From contig CAWJSI010000001.1 in NCBI GenBank assembly GCA_963845485.1, positions 310,001 through 374,000 on the forward strand: a stretch of DNA of 64,000 nt. The letters run 5' to 3'. Made by a program: the position numbers and the translations under genes. Shown one piece after another: positions 25,539 to 34,067 of this stretch. How positions within the stretch are numbered: the first letter of the stretch is position 1; every line of letters starts with the position of its first letter. The notes under the pieces are model-generated. The model ran no database searches. It had not been told where the DNA came from and saw only the letters and a list, made by a program, of their open reading frames with translations. The stretch comes from Bog-756 sp963845485 (GTDB lineage Bacteria > Actinomycetota > Acidimicrobiia > Acidimicrobiales > RAAP-2).

Positions 25539-27647
25539 ATGACAGACGCTCCACCCCCACCCATGCCGGTCCCCTCACGGGCCGAGTTGGCCGAGGTGGC
25601 CGACCGGTCCCTCGCCACGGTCCTGTTGGCCATGGCCGGTGACGGAGCACGACCACGCGAGGATCAGCGCCGTGCCGTCCAGGCTCTGGTGGCCGACCGG
25701 TCGCGCGTGCTGGTGGTCCAGGCCACCGGGTGGGGCAAGTCGGCCGTCTACTGGGCGGCGACCGCGGCCATCCGATCCCTCGGTGGGGGACCGAGCCTGG
25801 TGGTCTCGCCCCTCCTCGCCCTGATGCGGGACCAGGTCGAGGCGGCCGGACGGGCCGGTCTCGCCGCGGCCACTATCAACTCGACCAACGTCGACGCCTG
25901 GGACGGGCTGATGGCAGACATGGAGTCCGGCCGCATCGACGTACTGCTCGTCTCCCCGGAACGGCTGGCCAATCCGGCCTTTGCCCACCGCATCGGGCCG
26001 GTCATCGAACGGGCCGGCCTGATCGTCATCGACGAGGCCCACTGCATCTCGGACTGGGGCTTCGACTTCCGACCCGACTACCAGCGACTGTCCAAGGTCC
26101 TCACGGCCTCGCCGGCGACGCCGGTCCTCGCCACCACGGCGACGGCCAACGACCGGGTCACCGACGATGTGGCCCGACAGTTCGGACCCGACACCGTGGT
26201 GCTGCGGGGCAGTCTCTCCCGCACCTCGCTCCGACTCTCGGTGGTGGGAGGTCTCGGCCCCCTGGAGCGGTACGCGTGGGTGGACGGTGCCCTCGGCGTG
26301 CTGCCCGGATCGGGGATCGTCTACGTCCCGACGGTCGCCGACACCACCCGACTCGCCGGCTTCCTCACCTCCCGCGGGCATCGCGCCGCTCCGTACTCGG
26401 GGAGGCTCGAGACCGACGAGCGTGAGCGGATCGAGGACGCCCTGCGGGCCAACGAACTGAAGGCCGTGGTGGCCACCTCGGCGCTCGGCATGGGGTACGA
26501 CAAACCGGACCTCGGCTTCTGCCTCCACGTGGGGTCACCCGACTCGCCGGTCGCCTACTACCAGCAGATCGGGAGGGCGGGTCGGGCCATCGAGCGGGCC
26601 GACGCAGTACTGCTCCCGACCGAGTCCGACGAGCGCCTCTGGGAGTACTTCGCCACGGCCTCGATCCCTGACCCCGACGCCATCGAGGGGGTCCTGGCCG
26701 TCCTGGTGGAACGAGGGGAGCCGATGAGCGTCCCGGCTCTGGAGTCGGCCACGTCCATCCGTCGGGGTCGGCTGGAGTCCCTGCTCAAGATCGTCGCCGT
26801 CGAGGGCGCCGTCGAGCGGGTGTCCGGTGGATGGCGGGCCACCGGAGTCGCCTATGTCTACGACGACGGCAAATGGCGGGCCATCAGGGCCGCTCGCAGC
26901 GCCGAGGCCGATCTCATGCGCTCCTACGCCGGGGGCCGAGGTTGCCTGATGGAGTTCCTCCAGCGGGCCCTGGACGATCCCGACCCCGGCCCGTGCGGCC
27001 GGTGCTCGGTGTGCACCGGGGTGCTGCCGGCCCAGGGTCTCACCATCGAGCCTGAGTCACTCGAGGCGGCACGCATCTTCCTGCGTGGGACCGATGTGAC
27101 CATCGAGCCCCGCAAACTCTGGCCCGGTGGATTGGGTGACGGTCGGAAGGGGCGGATTCGGGGGGCCTCGGAAGGTCGCGCCCTTACCTTTGCCGACTCA
27201 CCGGGGTGGGGCGATGCCACGAGGGCGGTGGCCGGACCCGATCGGGTGCTCGCCGACGACATCGTGTCCGGCATGGTCTCGGTCCTCACCCGGTGGCGGG
27301 AGTCGTGGAAGTCCCGACCGGTGGCGGTGGTTCCGATGCCCAGCCGCCGCCACCCGGTGCTCATCGGTGATCTCGCCCGCCGGATTGCCGACGTCGGCAA
27401 GCTCCCCCTCGTCGAGGCGCTCGAGGTCCGCGGAGCCCGGCCGCCCGACGACGTGGCGTCGGCCCCGAGGGTCGAAGCACTCCTCTCGGGCCTGGCGTTG
27501 CGAGACGGGACCACCCTGCCCGACGGGCCCGTGCTCCTCGTGGACGACACCTACCGCACCGGGTGGACGATGACTGTGGCGGCGTCCTTCTTGCGTGAGG
27601 CGGGAGCCACCGAGGTCATGCCGCTGGTGGTCCACCAGCTCCCCTGA
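25539..27647 (+). CDS. RecQ-family helicase fused to a phosphoribosyltransferase domain
   Basis: A 702-residue protein. The helicase part has TGWGKS (63-68), DEAH (165-168) followed by CISDWGFDFRPDY, the ALGMGYDKPDL and QIGRAGR motifs, and a Cys cluster near 469-492 (PCGRCSVC) for zinc. No HRDC domain follows; instead the C-terminal 120 residues look like a PRTase, with VLLVDDTYRTG at about 665-675 and PMPSRRHPVLIGDLARRIA before it. RecQ unwinds DNA 3' to 5' in repair; a type I PRTase domain binds PRPP. The start at 25539 has AGAGG six bases upstream. The fusion recalls the ComFA/ComFC helicase/PRTase pair of competence systems (analogy only). Confidence 0.87.
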   Translation: MTDAPPPPMPVPSRAELAEVADRSLATVLLAMAGDGARPREDQRRAVQALVADRSRVLVVQATGWGKSAVYWAATAAIRSLGGGPSLVVSPLLALMRDQVEAAGRAGLAAATINSTNVDAWDGLMADMESGRIDVLLVSPERLANPAFAHRIGPVIERAGLIVIDEAHCISDWGFDFRPDYQRLSKVLTASPATPVLATTATANDRVTDDVARQFGPDTVVLRGSLSRTSLRLSVVGGLGPLERYAWVDGALGVLPGSGIVYVPTVADTTRLAGFLTSRGHRAAPYSGRLETDERERIEDALRANELKAVVATSALGMGYDKPDLGFCLHVGSPDSPVAYYQQIGRAGRAIERADAVLLPTESDERLWEYFATASIPDPDAIEGVLAVLVERGEPMSVPALESATSIRRGRLESLLKIVAVEGAVERVSGGWRATGVAYVYDDGKWRAIRAARSAEADLMRSYAGGRGCLMEFLQRALDDPDPGPCGRCSVCTGVLPAQGLTIEPESLEAARIFLRGTDVTIEPRKLWPGGLGDGRKGRIRGASEGRALTFADSPGWGDATRAVAGPDRVLADDIVSGMVSVLTRWRESWKSRPVAVVPMPSRRHPVLIGDLARRIADVGKLPLVEALEVRGARPPDDVASAPRVEALLSGLALRDGTTLPDGPVLLVDDTYRTGWTMTVAASFLREAGATEVMPLVVHQLP

Positions 27648-27693
27648 GGATGCAAGCCTGGATGCATCCACGGAGGAATCCACATCTCACGTT

Positions 27694-27750
27694 TAGTGGT
27701 AAATGCACCACTACCTGCGGTTGCGTACCTGTCACGACCACCGGTACTTT
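27694..27750 (+). promoter_or_regulatory. Leaderless-type promoter with upstream palindrome
   Basis: TAGTGGT-N6-ACCACTA (27694-27713) is a perfect inverted repeat. Just downstream TTGCGT (27721-27726) and TACTTT (27745-27750) are spaced 18 bases apart, and ATG 27757 follows the -10-like box by six bases, so transcription would begin at the start codon. The palindrome could be an operator just upstream of the -35 box. Confidence 0.45.
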
Positions 27751-27756
27751 CGTCCT

Positions 27757-28095
27757 ATGGGGTCGGGTGGGGCGCAGTTTGAGGTGGCATGTCCGTTCGA
27801 GCACGGCGAGTGCATGCTGCGGTTCTACAGTTCCGAGGAGTTCGTGGCCGGCGGCTGGTGGCTGGGTATCACCGATCGGAGCGAGTCGCTGTTGCGGACC
27901 GAGTTCCTCGCTCAGTCCACGGCAACACCGGGCACGGTGCGGGCCTGGCTCGAGGACTTCATCGGCTACGAACTCGCCGACACGTTGGTCAACTCGGCGC
28001 GGGTCGTCATCGAGGCCCGACTGCGCGGGTCGGGCGAGGGCGCGGACACCCCGCTCGTCACCCCGGTGTCGGCCATGTCCAGCGGTGAGGGCTGA
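27757..28095 (+). CDS. Small conserved-type hypothetical protein
   Basis: A 112-residue protein of unknown family, with high GC at third codon positions supporting that it is real. It opens with FEVACPFEHGECMLRFYSSEEF, has GGWWLGITDRSESLLRTEFLA, and then an amphipathic helical part (VRAWLEDFIGYELADTLVNSARVVIEARL). No membrane helix or signal is visible. An earlier ATG at 27703 is in frame but lies within a palindrome; the start is set by a likely leaderless promoter. Convergent with a 56-residue gene. Confidence 0.62.
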   Translation: MGSGGAQFEVACPFEHGECMLRFYSSEEFVAGGWWLGITDRSESLLRTEFLAQSTATPGTVRAWLEDFIGYELADTLVNSARVVIEARLRGSGEGADTPLVTPVSAMSSGEG

Positions 28096-28112
28096 AGCCA
28101 GTTCAGCCCCAC

Positions 28113-28135
28113 GACCGGGTGGTGTCCACCCGGTC
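28113..28135. terminator. Bidirectional terminator hairpin
   Basis: GACCGGGTGG-TGT-CCACCCGGTC is a perfect 10-base stem with a 3-base loop, 18 bases after one stop and 10 bases before the end of the opposing gene. It would serve both convergent genes. Confidence 0.7.
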
Positions 28136-28144
28136 CCGTGTCGT

Positions 28145-28315
28145 TCAGGCCGAGACGGGCCGACGCACCTCTGGGGTCGACCACGAGGCCGCCTTGCGGT
28201 CGAACTCCCGGAGTGCTTCGTCGAGCTCCTCGGCGGCACGGGCGATTCCGAATGACTCGGAATCGGTGACCTTGTCGGTCTCCGGATAGACGCGGGCCTT
28301 CTTTTGCTTTGCCAT
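28145..28315 (-). CDS. Small 56-residue charged protein
   Basis: A short open frame on the minus strand: it starts MAKQKKARVYPETDKV, is rich in Lys and Glu, and has an amphipathic helix FGIARAAEELDEALREFDR before the C-terminal WSTPEVRRPVSA. No stop-free shadow explains it, codon third positions are mostly G or C, and a perfect hairpin terminator lies just beyond its stop. No Shine-Dalgarno is visible, but TACCGT lies eight bases upstream and could act as a -10 box for a leaderless transcript. Function unknown. Confidence 0.6.
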   Translation of the reverse strand: MAKQKKARVYPETDKVTDSESFGIARAAEELDEALREFDRKAASWSTPEVRRPVSA

Positions 28316-28768
28316 GGCATCAAACGGTACCGATCACCATCGGCCAGGAGGTGGATGGCGATCCGCCGGGCCGCCCGGATCACCGGGCTCGGTTCCTGCG
28401 TCGTCCCCGCTGCGTTCGTCGAGGCGTCACGCACAGAACGCAGCGGAGTTCACGCAAGGTTCAGCGACCGGTAACGGCGGAGGTAACCGACGCCTGCGAC
28501 CATGACCGGAGGCTAGGAGCCATCCCCACCAGCACTCCCGGCCATTCACGGGTAGATGCGCCGCCGTCGCCGGGTATCCATTGGCCCCGCGACGGCGGGC
28601 GCTCCCCAAGTTCGCTCTGCTTCTCCGCCGAACACACCAACCGGTGGTGGCTCGATTCGGTCCGCAACACCCCTTGCCACCTGCCGTTCCGGCAAAACAT
28701 TCATCTCGTTGTCATCCGGACGGACACCAGCGCGGCCAGAATGGTGGGGTCAGAGGGGACAGGAACAC
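28316..28768. other. Intergenic stretch, no gene seen
   Basis: Between the 56-residue gene and the DUF2510 gene, open frames on both strands are short, Arg/Pro-rich and lack ribosome binding sites. I see no RNA gene or repeat. It probably contains the promoters of the two divergent flanking genes. Confidence 0.6.
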
Positions 28769-29596
28769 GTGAAGGAACCAGGCGCAGGACGGACCGACCC
28801 ACCGGTTCGGTCACAGCACCACGACGTCGATGCAGCGCCAGCGGCCGGACGCGAGGCCGACTCCGGTTCGGCCGCGCCCTCGGGGCCTGCACCTGTGGCC
28901 CTGCCCCATCTCACCGTCGGCTGGTATCGCGACCCGTCCGAACCCCACCTGCTGCGCTACTGGGACGGCCAGCGTTGGTCGGGACCGCTGCCCGCCCCCG
29001 ACGACGTTGACGACCACCCGATTCCACCGGTGGAAGCGAGCGCTCCGGTGACCAAGAGGCGCCGGGGCCGCCGATCGGTGATCACGGTGGCCGAGGCTCT
29101 TGTCGCGGCCCTCGTCCTCGTAGCCGTGGTGGCCTTCGCCCGCAGCGGCTCGGGGCCGTCCCATCCGGTGGCGGTCTCCCAGGCCGCCGGCCGCTCCACC
29201 CGGACGTCGGTGGTCGTCGTGCCGCCGACGACGACCACGGTGCCGGCCGCGCCGTCGATCGACACCCAGGTGACGGGATGGTGGATGTTCGTCGGTGGCC
29301 CGAAGACGGCGGCCCTCGCCACCGACCTCGGGGCCATCGGGCAGACCGGGAACGGGGTGGGCAGTCTGTCGAGCGCCTGCGCTGCCCTCGGTGCCGACAC
29401 GGCGTCAGCGGCCGCGGTTCCACCACCCCCTGCCCCTTCGCTCGTGCGGGAGTGGCAGCTCACCGTGTCCACCTCGGGCCGGGCGGCGGCGGCGTGTGAC
29501 ACGGGACGCACGAGAGCGCTCGCCGGTGATCTCGAACCGGCGCTCCTCACCATCAACGACCTGTCCGCCCAGGTTCGGCCCTATCTGCCCCACTAG
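28769..29596 (+). CDS. DUF2510 membrane protein with Ser/Thr/Pro-rich exterior
   Basis: A 275-residue protein. Near residue 50 is the DUF2510 motif (VGWYRDPSEPHLLRYWDGQRWSG), a short module common at the N-terminus of actinobacterial membrane proteins. A single membrane helix follows (about 103-123, AEALVAALVLVAVVAFA) and an exterior region with a Thr/Pro linker and a small domain containing SSACAALGAD and AACDTGRTRALAG, whose two Cys may form a disulfide. The GTG start has AGGA five bases upstream. The function is unknown; the topology suggests an envelope-associated role. Confidence 0.75.
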   Translation: MKEPGAGRTDPPVRSQHHDVDAAPAAGREADSGSAAPSGPAPVALPHLTVGWYRDPSEPHLLRYWDGQRWSGPLPAPDDVDDHPIPPVEASAPVTKRRRGRRSVITVAEALVAALVLVAVVAFARSGSGPSHPVAVSQAAGRSTRTSVVVVPPTTTTVPAAPSIDTQVTGWWMFVGGPKTAALATDLGAIGQTGNGVGSLSSACAALGADTASAAAVPPPPAPSLVREWQLTVSTSGRAAAACDTGRTRALAGDLEPALLTINDLSAQVRPYLPH

Positions 29597-29685
29597 GCGA
29601 CGGGGACCGGCCGCCGGCCGCACCGCTCGCCGACCCGGGGCCCCGGACCAGCCCGGTCAAGCCGCGGGCGCTGGACGCCGATGCA

Positions 29686-30093
29686 ATGGATGTGGCGGAA
29701 CTGAGCCTGCAGGCGGACGAAGAGGTACTGATGCGGGCGTTGGCCGCCGACCCGCGCTCGGACTGGTTGCACGCCTACTCGTCCGGTGACCTCGTGCTCA
29801 CCGACCGACGGCTGATCCTGCGGCCGTGGGCTCTGGTCACCGGTCCCGAGTTCCCCTGCCTCGAGGTGCCGATCGACTCCCTCGAACGGGTGTCGTCGGT
29901 TCCCGTCCCGGTGTGGCTGTTCGGACTCGTGCGCATCTGGCTGCACGGCGTCCGGCTGGTGACCGCCGACGGCGGGCGCAGAACCGTGATCATGGGCCGC
30001 CGTCGCGCCGCCGAGTGCGAAGCGGTCCTCGCTGCCATGCTGGCCGCCCGTCGCCGATCGTCCGGGCGTGTCGGGGCCGCTCCCTTCCCGTAG
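29686..30093 (+). CDS. Hypothetical protein with PH/GRAM-like fold
   Basis: A 135-residue protein. The pattern LQADEEVLMRALAAD, GDLVLTDRRLILRPWAL and PIDSLERVSSVPV, followed by GVRLVTADGGRRTVIMG, resembles bacterial PH-like (GRAM-type) domains that begin by raising a small soluble beta-barrel. A C-terminal amphipathic helix (RRAAECEAVLAAMLAARR) completes the fold. No membrane helix is certain, though PVWLFGLVRIWLHG is hydrophobic. Start at 29686 is the first clear ATG; an earlier in-frame start is possible. No partner suggests itself. Confidence 0.6.
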   Translation: MDVAELSLQADEEVLMRALAADPRSDWLHAYSSGDLVLTDRRLILRPWALVTGPEFPCLEVPIDSLERVSSVPVPVWLFGLVRIWLHGVRLVTADGGRRTVIMGRRRAAECEAVLAAMLAARRRSSGRVGAAPFP

Positions 30094-30122
30094 TCCGTAT
30101 CCGGGTCGCCACTCCGACGACG

Positions 30123-31496
30123 TCAGGAACCCTCGGTCCCCAACAGCACGTTGGGATTGAGTACACCGTCGGGATCGAGGGCCCGCTTCAGTGATCCGAA
30201 GGCGGCCAGCTCGGCCGGCGACCGGGACAGGGACAGCCACCGCTTCTTCGCCGTGCCGATCCCGTGTTCGGCGCTGATGCTCCCGCCGTATCCCGCCGCC
30301 ATCCGCAGCACGACGTCATCCACCCGCTCGTCGTCGGGGGACAGCCCGGTCACGTTCACGTGGATGTTGCCGTCACCGACATGGCCGAAGAGCCACGTGC
30401 GGGCGGTCGGGACCACCGCCGTGACGACAGCCGGTACGGCGTCGACGAAGTCGGCCAGCGCCCCCTGTGGCAGGGTGACATCGAGCTTGTGCGGCGGCCC
30501 CAGGGTGTTGATCGCTTCGGTGTGAGCCTCCCGGTAGCGCCACAGTTCGGCGCGGCGCTGTGGCTCGGTGGCGACGGCCACGTCCAGCACGCCTTCGATG
30601 CTGTCGACGGCCTCGGCCGTGGCGTCCAGGGGATCGCTCCGGTCGGCCACCTCGATCAGCAGGTAGACGGGATGGTGGTCGGCCAGGGGTGGACCCATCC
30701 CGGTCACCCCGCGCACGAGCTCGATCCCGGGCGCCAGCACGAGCTCGCAGGCCTCGAGCGACGGGAGCGCCCGACGGAGCAGGACGGTGGCATCCACCGC
30801 GTCGCCCACGGTGGCGAAGGCGAGGAGGGCGACGGCACGGAACGGCATCGGCGGAACCAACCGCAGGCGGGCCGCGGTGACCACGGCCAGCGTTCCCTCG
30901 CTGCCGCACACCAGGCTGGGCCAGTGGTAGCCGGTGTTGTCCTTCACCAGCCCTCCGAGATGGGAGAGCACCGCACCGGTGCCCAACACGGCCTCCAGCC
31001 CCAGCAGTTGGGCACTGGTGGCGCCGTAGCGGAGCACCCGGAGGCCCCCGGCGTTGGTGGCGACGGTGCCGCCCACGGTGGCCGAGCCCCGACTGGCGAT
31101 GTCCACGCCGTACGACCAGCCGGCCGCCGCCGCTCCTTCCTGGAGGTGGGCCAGGGTCACGCCGGCCCCGGCCGTTACCTGGCCGGCCCGACCGTCCACC
31201 GACCCGAGGTCGTCCAGGCGCCCGAGGCTGAGAACGACCTCGCCGCGGAGGGGCACGCCACCCCCGACCAGTCCGGTGTTGCCGCCTTGGGGGACGAGGG
31301 CCAGTTCCAGCTCCCGGCAGGCGACGACCACGCCGGCCACCTCCTCGGTCGTCCCCGGCCGGACCACCAGAGGGGAGTGACCACAGAAGCGGCCGGTCCA
31401 GTCGGTCGTGAACGAGGTGATGACCTCGGGGTCGCTGATGGCGTGTGGACCCACGATCTCCCCGAGGCGGTCGACGGCTCGTGCGGGGAGGGCCAT
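30123..31496 (-). CDS. FAD-binding oxidase, GlcD/D-lactate dehydrogenase type
   Basis: A 457-residue flavoenzyme of the vanillyl-alcohol-oxidase fold. The FAD_binding_4 domain is recognised by RPGTTEEVAGVVVACRE and the pyrophosphate loop PQGGNTGLVGGG, the C-terminal domain by SISAEHGIGTAKKRWL with its catalytic His cluster. Members oxidise D-2-hydroxy acids such as glycolate or D-lactate at the membrane periphery and pass electrons to quinone or oxygen. It starts at ATG 31496. The alpha/beta hydrolase 78 bases upstream is on the same strand and may be co-transcribed. Confidence 0.88.
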   Translation of the reverse strand: MALPARAVDRLGEIVGPHAISDPEVITSFTTDWTGRFCGHSPLVVRPGTTEEVAGVVVACRELELALVPQGGNTGLVGGGVPLRGEVVLSLGRLDDLGSVDGRAGQVTAGAGVTLAHLQEGAAAAGWSYGVDIASRGSATVGGTVATNAGGLRVLRYGATSAQLLGLEAVLGTGAVLSHLGGLVKDNTGYHWPSLVCGSEGTLAVVTAARLRLVPPMPFRAVALLAFATVGDAVDATVLLRRALPSLEACELVLAPGIELVRGVTGMGPPLADHHPVYLLIEVADRSDPLDATAEAVDSIEGVLDVAVATEPQRRAELWRYREAHTEAINTLGPPHKLDVTLPQGALADFVDAVPAVVTAVVPTARTWLFGHVGDGNIHVNVTGLSPDDERVDDVVLRMAAGYGGSISAEHGIGTAKKRWLSLSRSPAELAAFGSLKRALDPDGVLNPNVLLGTEGS

Positions 31497-31574
31497 GGTC
31501 CACTCTGCCCCAACACCCCGGTCGACGAAAAGGTGGCACCGGCCACGGTCTCGGTCCGCCGCCGGGCCGCCGGC

Positions 31575-32252
31575 CTACTCGAAGCCGAAGAACCTCATGG
31601 TGGCGTCGATGACCCCGAAGTTCGACGGGGTGGCGAAGTGGTCCACCCCGTGGGCGGCGTGGAAGGTCGCCGAGGGCAGCGCCGCCACCAGGCGGTCGGC
31701 CGACGGGATGAAGTCCCGGTCCCCGAGGACCACCAGGACCGGACAGGCGACCGCGGCCAGCTCCTCTTCGGTGATGGGGTCCCGGGCCCGACGTAAGAAG
31801 GCGGCCAGGGCCTTCGGGTCGTTCCCGGTGGTACGGGCCAGTCGGAAGAACAGTCGGGCCTGGATGTCCTCGGGCTCGATGTCCCCGTCGAGGGCCTCGG
31901 CGATCGCCGAAGGGTCGCGTTCGGCGAAGACGTTGTCACCGAGGCCGAGGAGGGCCAGCCTGTCGAAGTGCCCGGGATGGGCGATGGCTATGCGCAGCAG
32001 GATCTCGGCGCCGGCCGAGAATCCGACCGCCCCGGTCGGGCTCGGGAGCATGGCGGCCACGTCCTCTTCGACGGTGGCGTAGGACGCCGGGTCGACCGGT
32101 CGCTCCGAGCTGCCGTGTCCAGGGAGGTCGACGTCCACGGCGACGCACTCGAAATCGCCCAGGATGTCCACCCAGCCGTTCTGCGCCCAGGTGTGGTCGA
32201 ACGATGAGGCGAATCCGTGCAGGAGCACCAGTGAGGTGGGCGGGTCGGCCAT
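31575..32252 (-). CDS. Alpha/beta hydrolase
   Basis: A 225-residue alpha/beta-hydrolase. The nucleophile elbow is GFSAG, the oxyanion strand LVLLHGFASS, the acid likely Asp in LVVLGDRDFIP, and the base His in HGVDHF near the C-terminus. A short cap domain (EDIQARLFFRLARTTG) lies between. The substrate is unknown; esterase or hydrolase of a small ester or C-C bond is typical. ATG 32252 is chosen since earlier starts add a Pro-rich leader. Confidence 0.86.
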   Translation of the reverse strand: MADPPTSLVLLHGFASSFDHTWAQNGWVDILGDFECVAVDVDLPGHGSSERPVDPASYATVEEDVAAMLPSPTGAVGFSAGAEILLRIAIAHPGHFDRLALLGLGDNVFAERDPSAIAEALDGDIEPEDIQARLFFRLARTTGNDPKALAAFLRRARDPITEEELAAVACPVLVVLGDRDFIPSADRLVAALPSATFHAAHGVDHFATPSNFGVIDATMRFFGFE

Positions 32253-32334
32253 TTGACCCCAACGTAGTGGAGCCGCCTCTTCGGGCGTGGGCTGGCCAGG
32301 AGCCGGTGCGGGCAACAGCATCCTCCCAGCTGAG

Positions 32335-33540
32335 TCAGCCGGCGCCGGTGGTGCTGAAGCGTCCCGGGGACCAGCGCTCGAGCATCCGAGGGGGCACCCC
32401 GTCTCGGTCCGTCGTACCCCGGCCGCCGTCGAGGATCGTGCCGGCCAGGACCCGGGCGCTCACCGGGCCGAGCAGGAGACCCTCGGCCCCGTGCCCGGTG
32501 GCCACATAGGCGTTGGCCCAGCCGGGCAGGGGCCCCACCACCGGGTCACCGTCGGCGCTGGCCGGTCGCAATCCCACCCGGACCTCGGCCAGGGTGGCCT
32601 GGGCCAGGCCCGGGGCGGTGCGCAGGCACTCGCGGAGGAGCTGGTGGAGCCCGTCGGCCGTGGGGCGGTGGTCGAAGCCGGCCTCGGCTTCCATGGTTCC
32701 GCCACAGGCCACGCGCCCGTCGGGCCACGGGACGAGGTAGTAGCCGAGCACCGGCTGCACGATGGGCCAGTGCCGGCTGTCGGTGTCGGGCAGCATCAGA
32801 TGGACGATCTGTCCCTTGAGCGGCACCACCGGGATGGTCACGCCGAGGGCCTCGGCCACCACCGGCGACCATGCCCCGCCGCAGATGGCCACGGCCCCGG
32901 TGGGCAGCGCTCCCTCGGTGGTTGCGACTCCGTCCACGGTCCCCTGGGACCGATCGAGGGTGAAGGACGTAACCGCGGCGTCGATCACCCGCAGCCCTCG
33001 GCCCACGGCCGCCCGGCGGAGAGCGGCGTTGAGGGCGCGTCCGTCCACCCGCCTCCCCGCCGGATTGAACAGGGCCCGCCGCACCGGCGCCAGGGGGGGG
33101 AAGTGGCGCTGAGCCTCCACCGGATCGATCTCCTCCACGCTGCCGGGTGAGCGCGCGGCGACGAGCCCCGCGGCCCGCTCCATGAACTCGTCGTCCCCGG
33201 GTCGCTCCGCCACGAGTAGTGAACCGGTCACGGCGAAGCCCGACTCCTCGGCCCCGTCGGCCGCCAGCCGCTCGATGAGCTCGGGATAGTGGCGGGCCGC
33301 CGCCATCCCGAAGGCGAAGGTGTCGGGATCGGGGTCCTGGTGGGTCTCGGGCGAGAGGATCCCGGCCCCGGCGTCGGTGGCCCGCCCCGGATCGTGCCGG
33401 TCGACCAGGACCGTGTCGGCACCGGCGGTGACGAGTTCGTAGGCCAGGGCGCTCCCGACGAGCCCCCCGCCCACCACCACCACGTCGCACGCCCCGAAGG
33501 ACCGAGTCACGGGGCTAGGGCCGGGCCGGTCGGGCCCCAC
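32335..33540 (-). CDS. FAD-dependent amine/amino-acid oxidase (DAO family)
   Basis: A 401-residue DAO-family flavoenzyme. The FAD motif is VVVGGGLVGSALAYELVTAG with the acidic strand end LVDRHDPG, and a late FAD-contact segment is VATGHGAEGLLLGP. Such enzymes oxidise C-N bonds of glycine, sarcosine, D-amino acids or related amines, releasing imine and H2O2. The GTG at 33540 has GAGG eight bases upstream; a later GTG at 33510 is possible. It could be functionally linked to the GcvT-type protein nearby, since both act on one-carbon/N-methyl compounds in other organisms (inference). Confidence 0.85.
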   Translation of the reverse strand: MGPDRPGPSPVTRSFGACDVVVVGGGLVGSALAYELVTAGADTVLVDRHDPGRATDAGAGILSPETHQDPDPDTFAFGMAAARHYPELIERLAADGAEESGFAVTGSLLVAERPGDDEFMERAAGLVAARSPGSVEEIDPVEAQRHFPPLAPVRRALFNPAGRRVDGRALNAALRRAAVGRGLRVIDAAVTSFTLDRSQGTVDGVATTEGALPTGAVAICGGAWSPVVAEALGVTIPVVPLKGQIVHLMLPDTDSRHWPIVQPVLGYYLVPWPDGRVACGGTMEAEAGFDHRPTADGLHQLLRECLRTAPGLAQATLAEVRVGLRPASADGDPVVGPLPGWANAYVATGHGAEGLLLGPVSARVLAGTILDGGRGTTDRDGVPPRMLERWSPGRFSTTGAG

Positions 33541-33564
33541 CGTGGCTGCCTCGGCCGGGCCGCC

Positions 33565-33960
33565 TCAACCGGGTGGGGCGAAGAACTCGAGGGCGATGTT
33601 GTCGGGATCCCGGAACGACAGCCCCGAGCCGTAGGGGGCGTCCACGACGCCGCCGTGGGCGATGCCCAGCTCCTCCAGCCGAGACTGCCACGCCACCAAC
33701 TCGTCACGGCTGGCACAGGCGAAGGCCAGGTGGTCGAGCCCGACCCGGCGCTCGTTGAACGCTCCGGTGTCGGCCGGATCGGGGAACTGGTGGAGGCCGA
33801 CCAGGGTCTGGCTGCCGACCAACCAGACCGCATGCCGAAAGGGTCCGGTGTCCTCGTCGAGCACCGGCGGGGCGCCGAACAGCGCCGTGTACCAGGGCAC
33901 ACTCGCCTCGAGGTCCCGGACGGTGAGGGCGACATGGGTGATGGTGGGGAATTCGGGCAT
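33565..33960 (-). CDS. VOC-superfamily protein (glyoxalase/dioxygenase fold)
   Basis: A 131-residue VOC protein with two beta-alpha-beta-beta-beta modules. Metal-site candidates are His in ITHVALTV, His in LDHLAFAC and Glu in IALEFFAP. The fold covers glyoxalases, extradiol dioxygenases and resistance proteins, so a specific reaction is not assigned. AAGGAG is four bases before the ATG. It ends 24 bases before the DAO-type gene on the same strand. Confidence 0.85.
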   Translation of the reverse strand: MPEFPTITHVALTVRDLEASVPWYTALFGAPPVLDEDTGPFRHAVWLVGSQTLVGLHQFPDPADTGAFNERRVGLDHLAFACASRDELVAWQSRLEELGIAHGGVVDAPYGSGLSFRDPDNIALEFFAPPG

Positions 33961-34067
33961 TGGTCTCCTTCGGTCACCGTCCAGTATGGCCAGCCCCCGC
34001 CGCGGGTGCTCGGCCGGGCCGGCCCGGGCCCTCACCGGGGCGGGCGATCCGTTAGGGTCGGCCCGCC

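Noticed and set aside
28316..28768. Possible tRNA or small RNA
   Set aside because: No tRNA cloverleaf, T-loop sequence or strong RNA structure was seen, only short basic frames.
30264..31796. 510-codon plus-strand frame over the FAD oxidase and hydrolase genes
   Set aside because: It is antisense to two strong enzymes, low-complexity in sequence and without a ribosome binding site.
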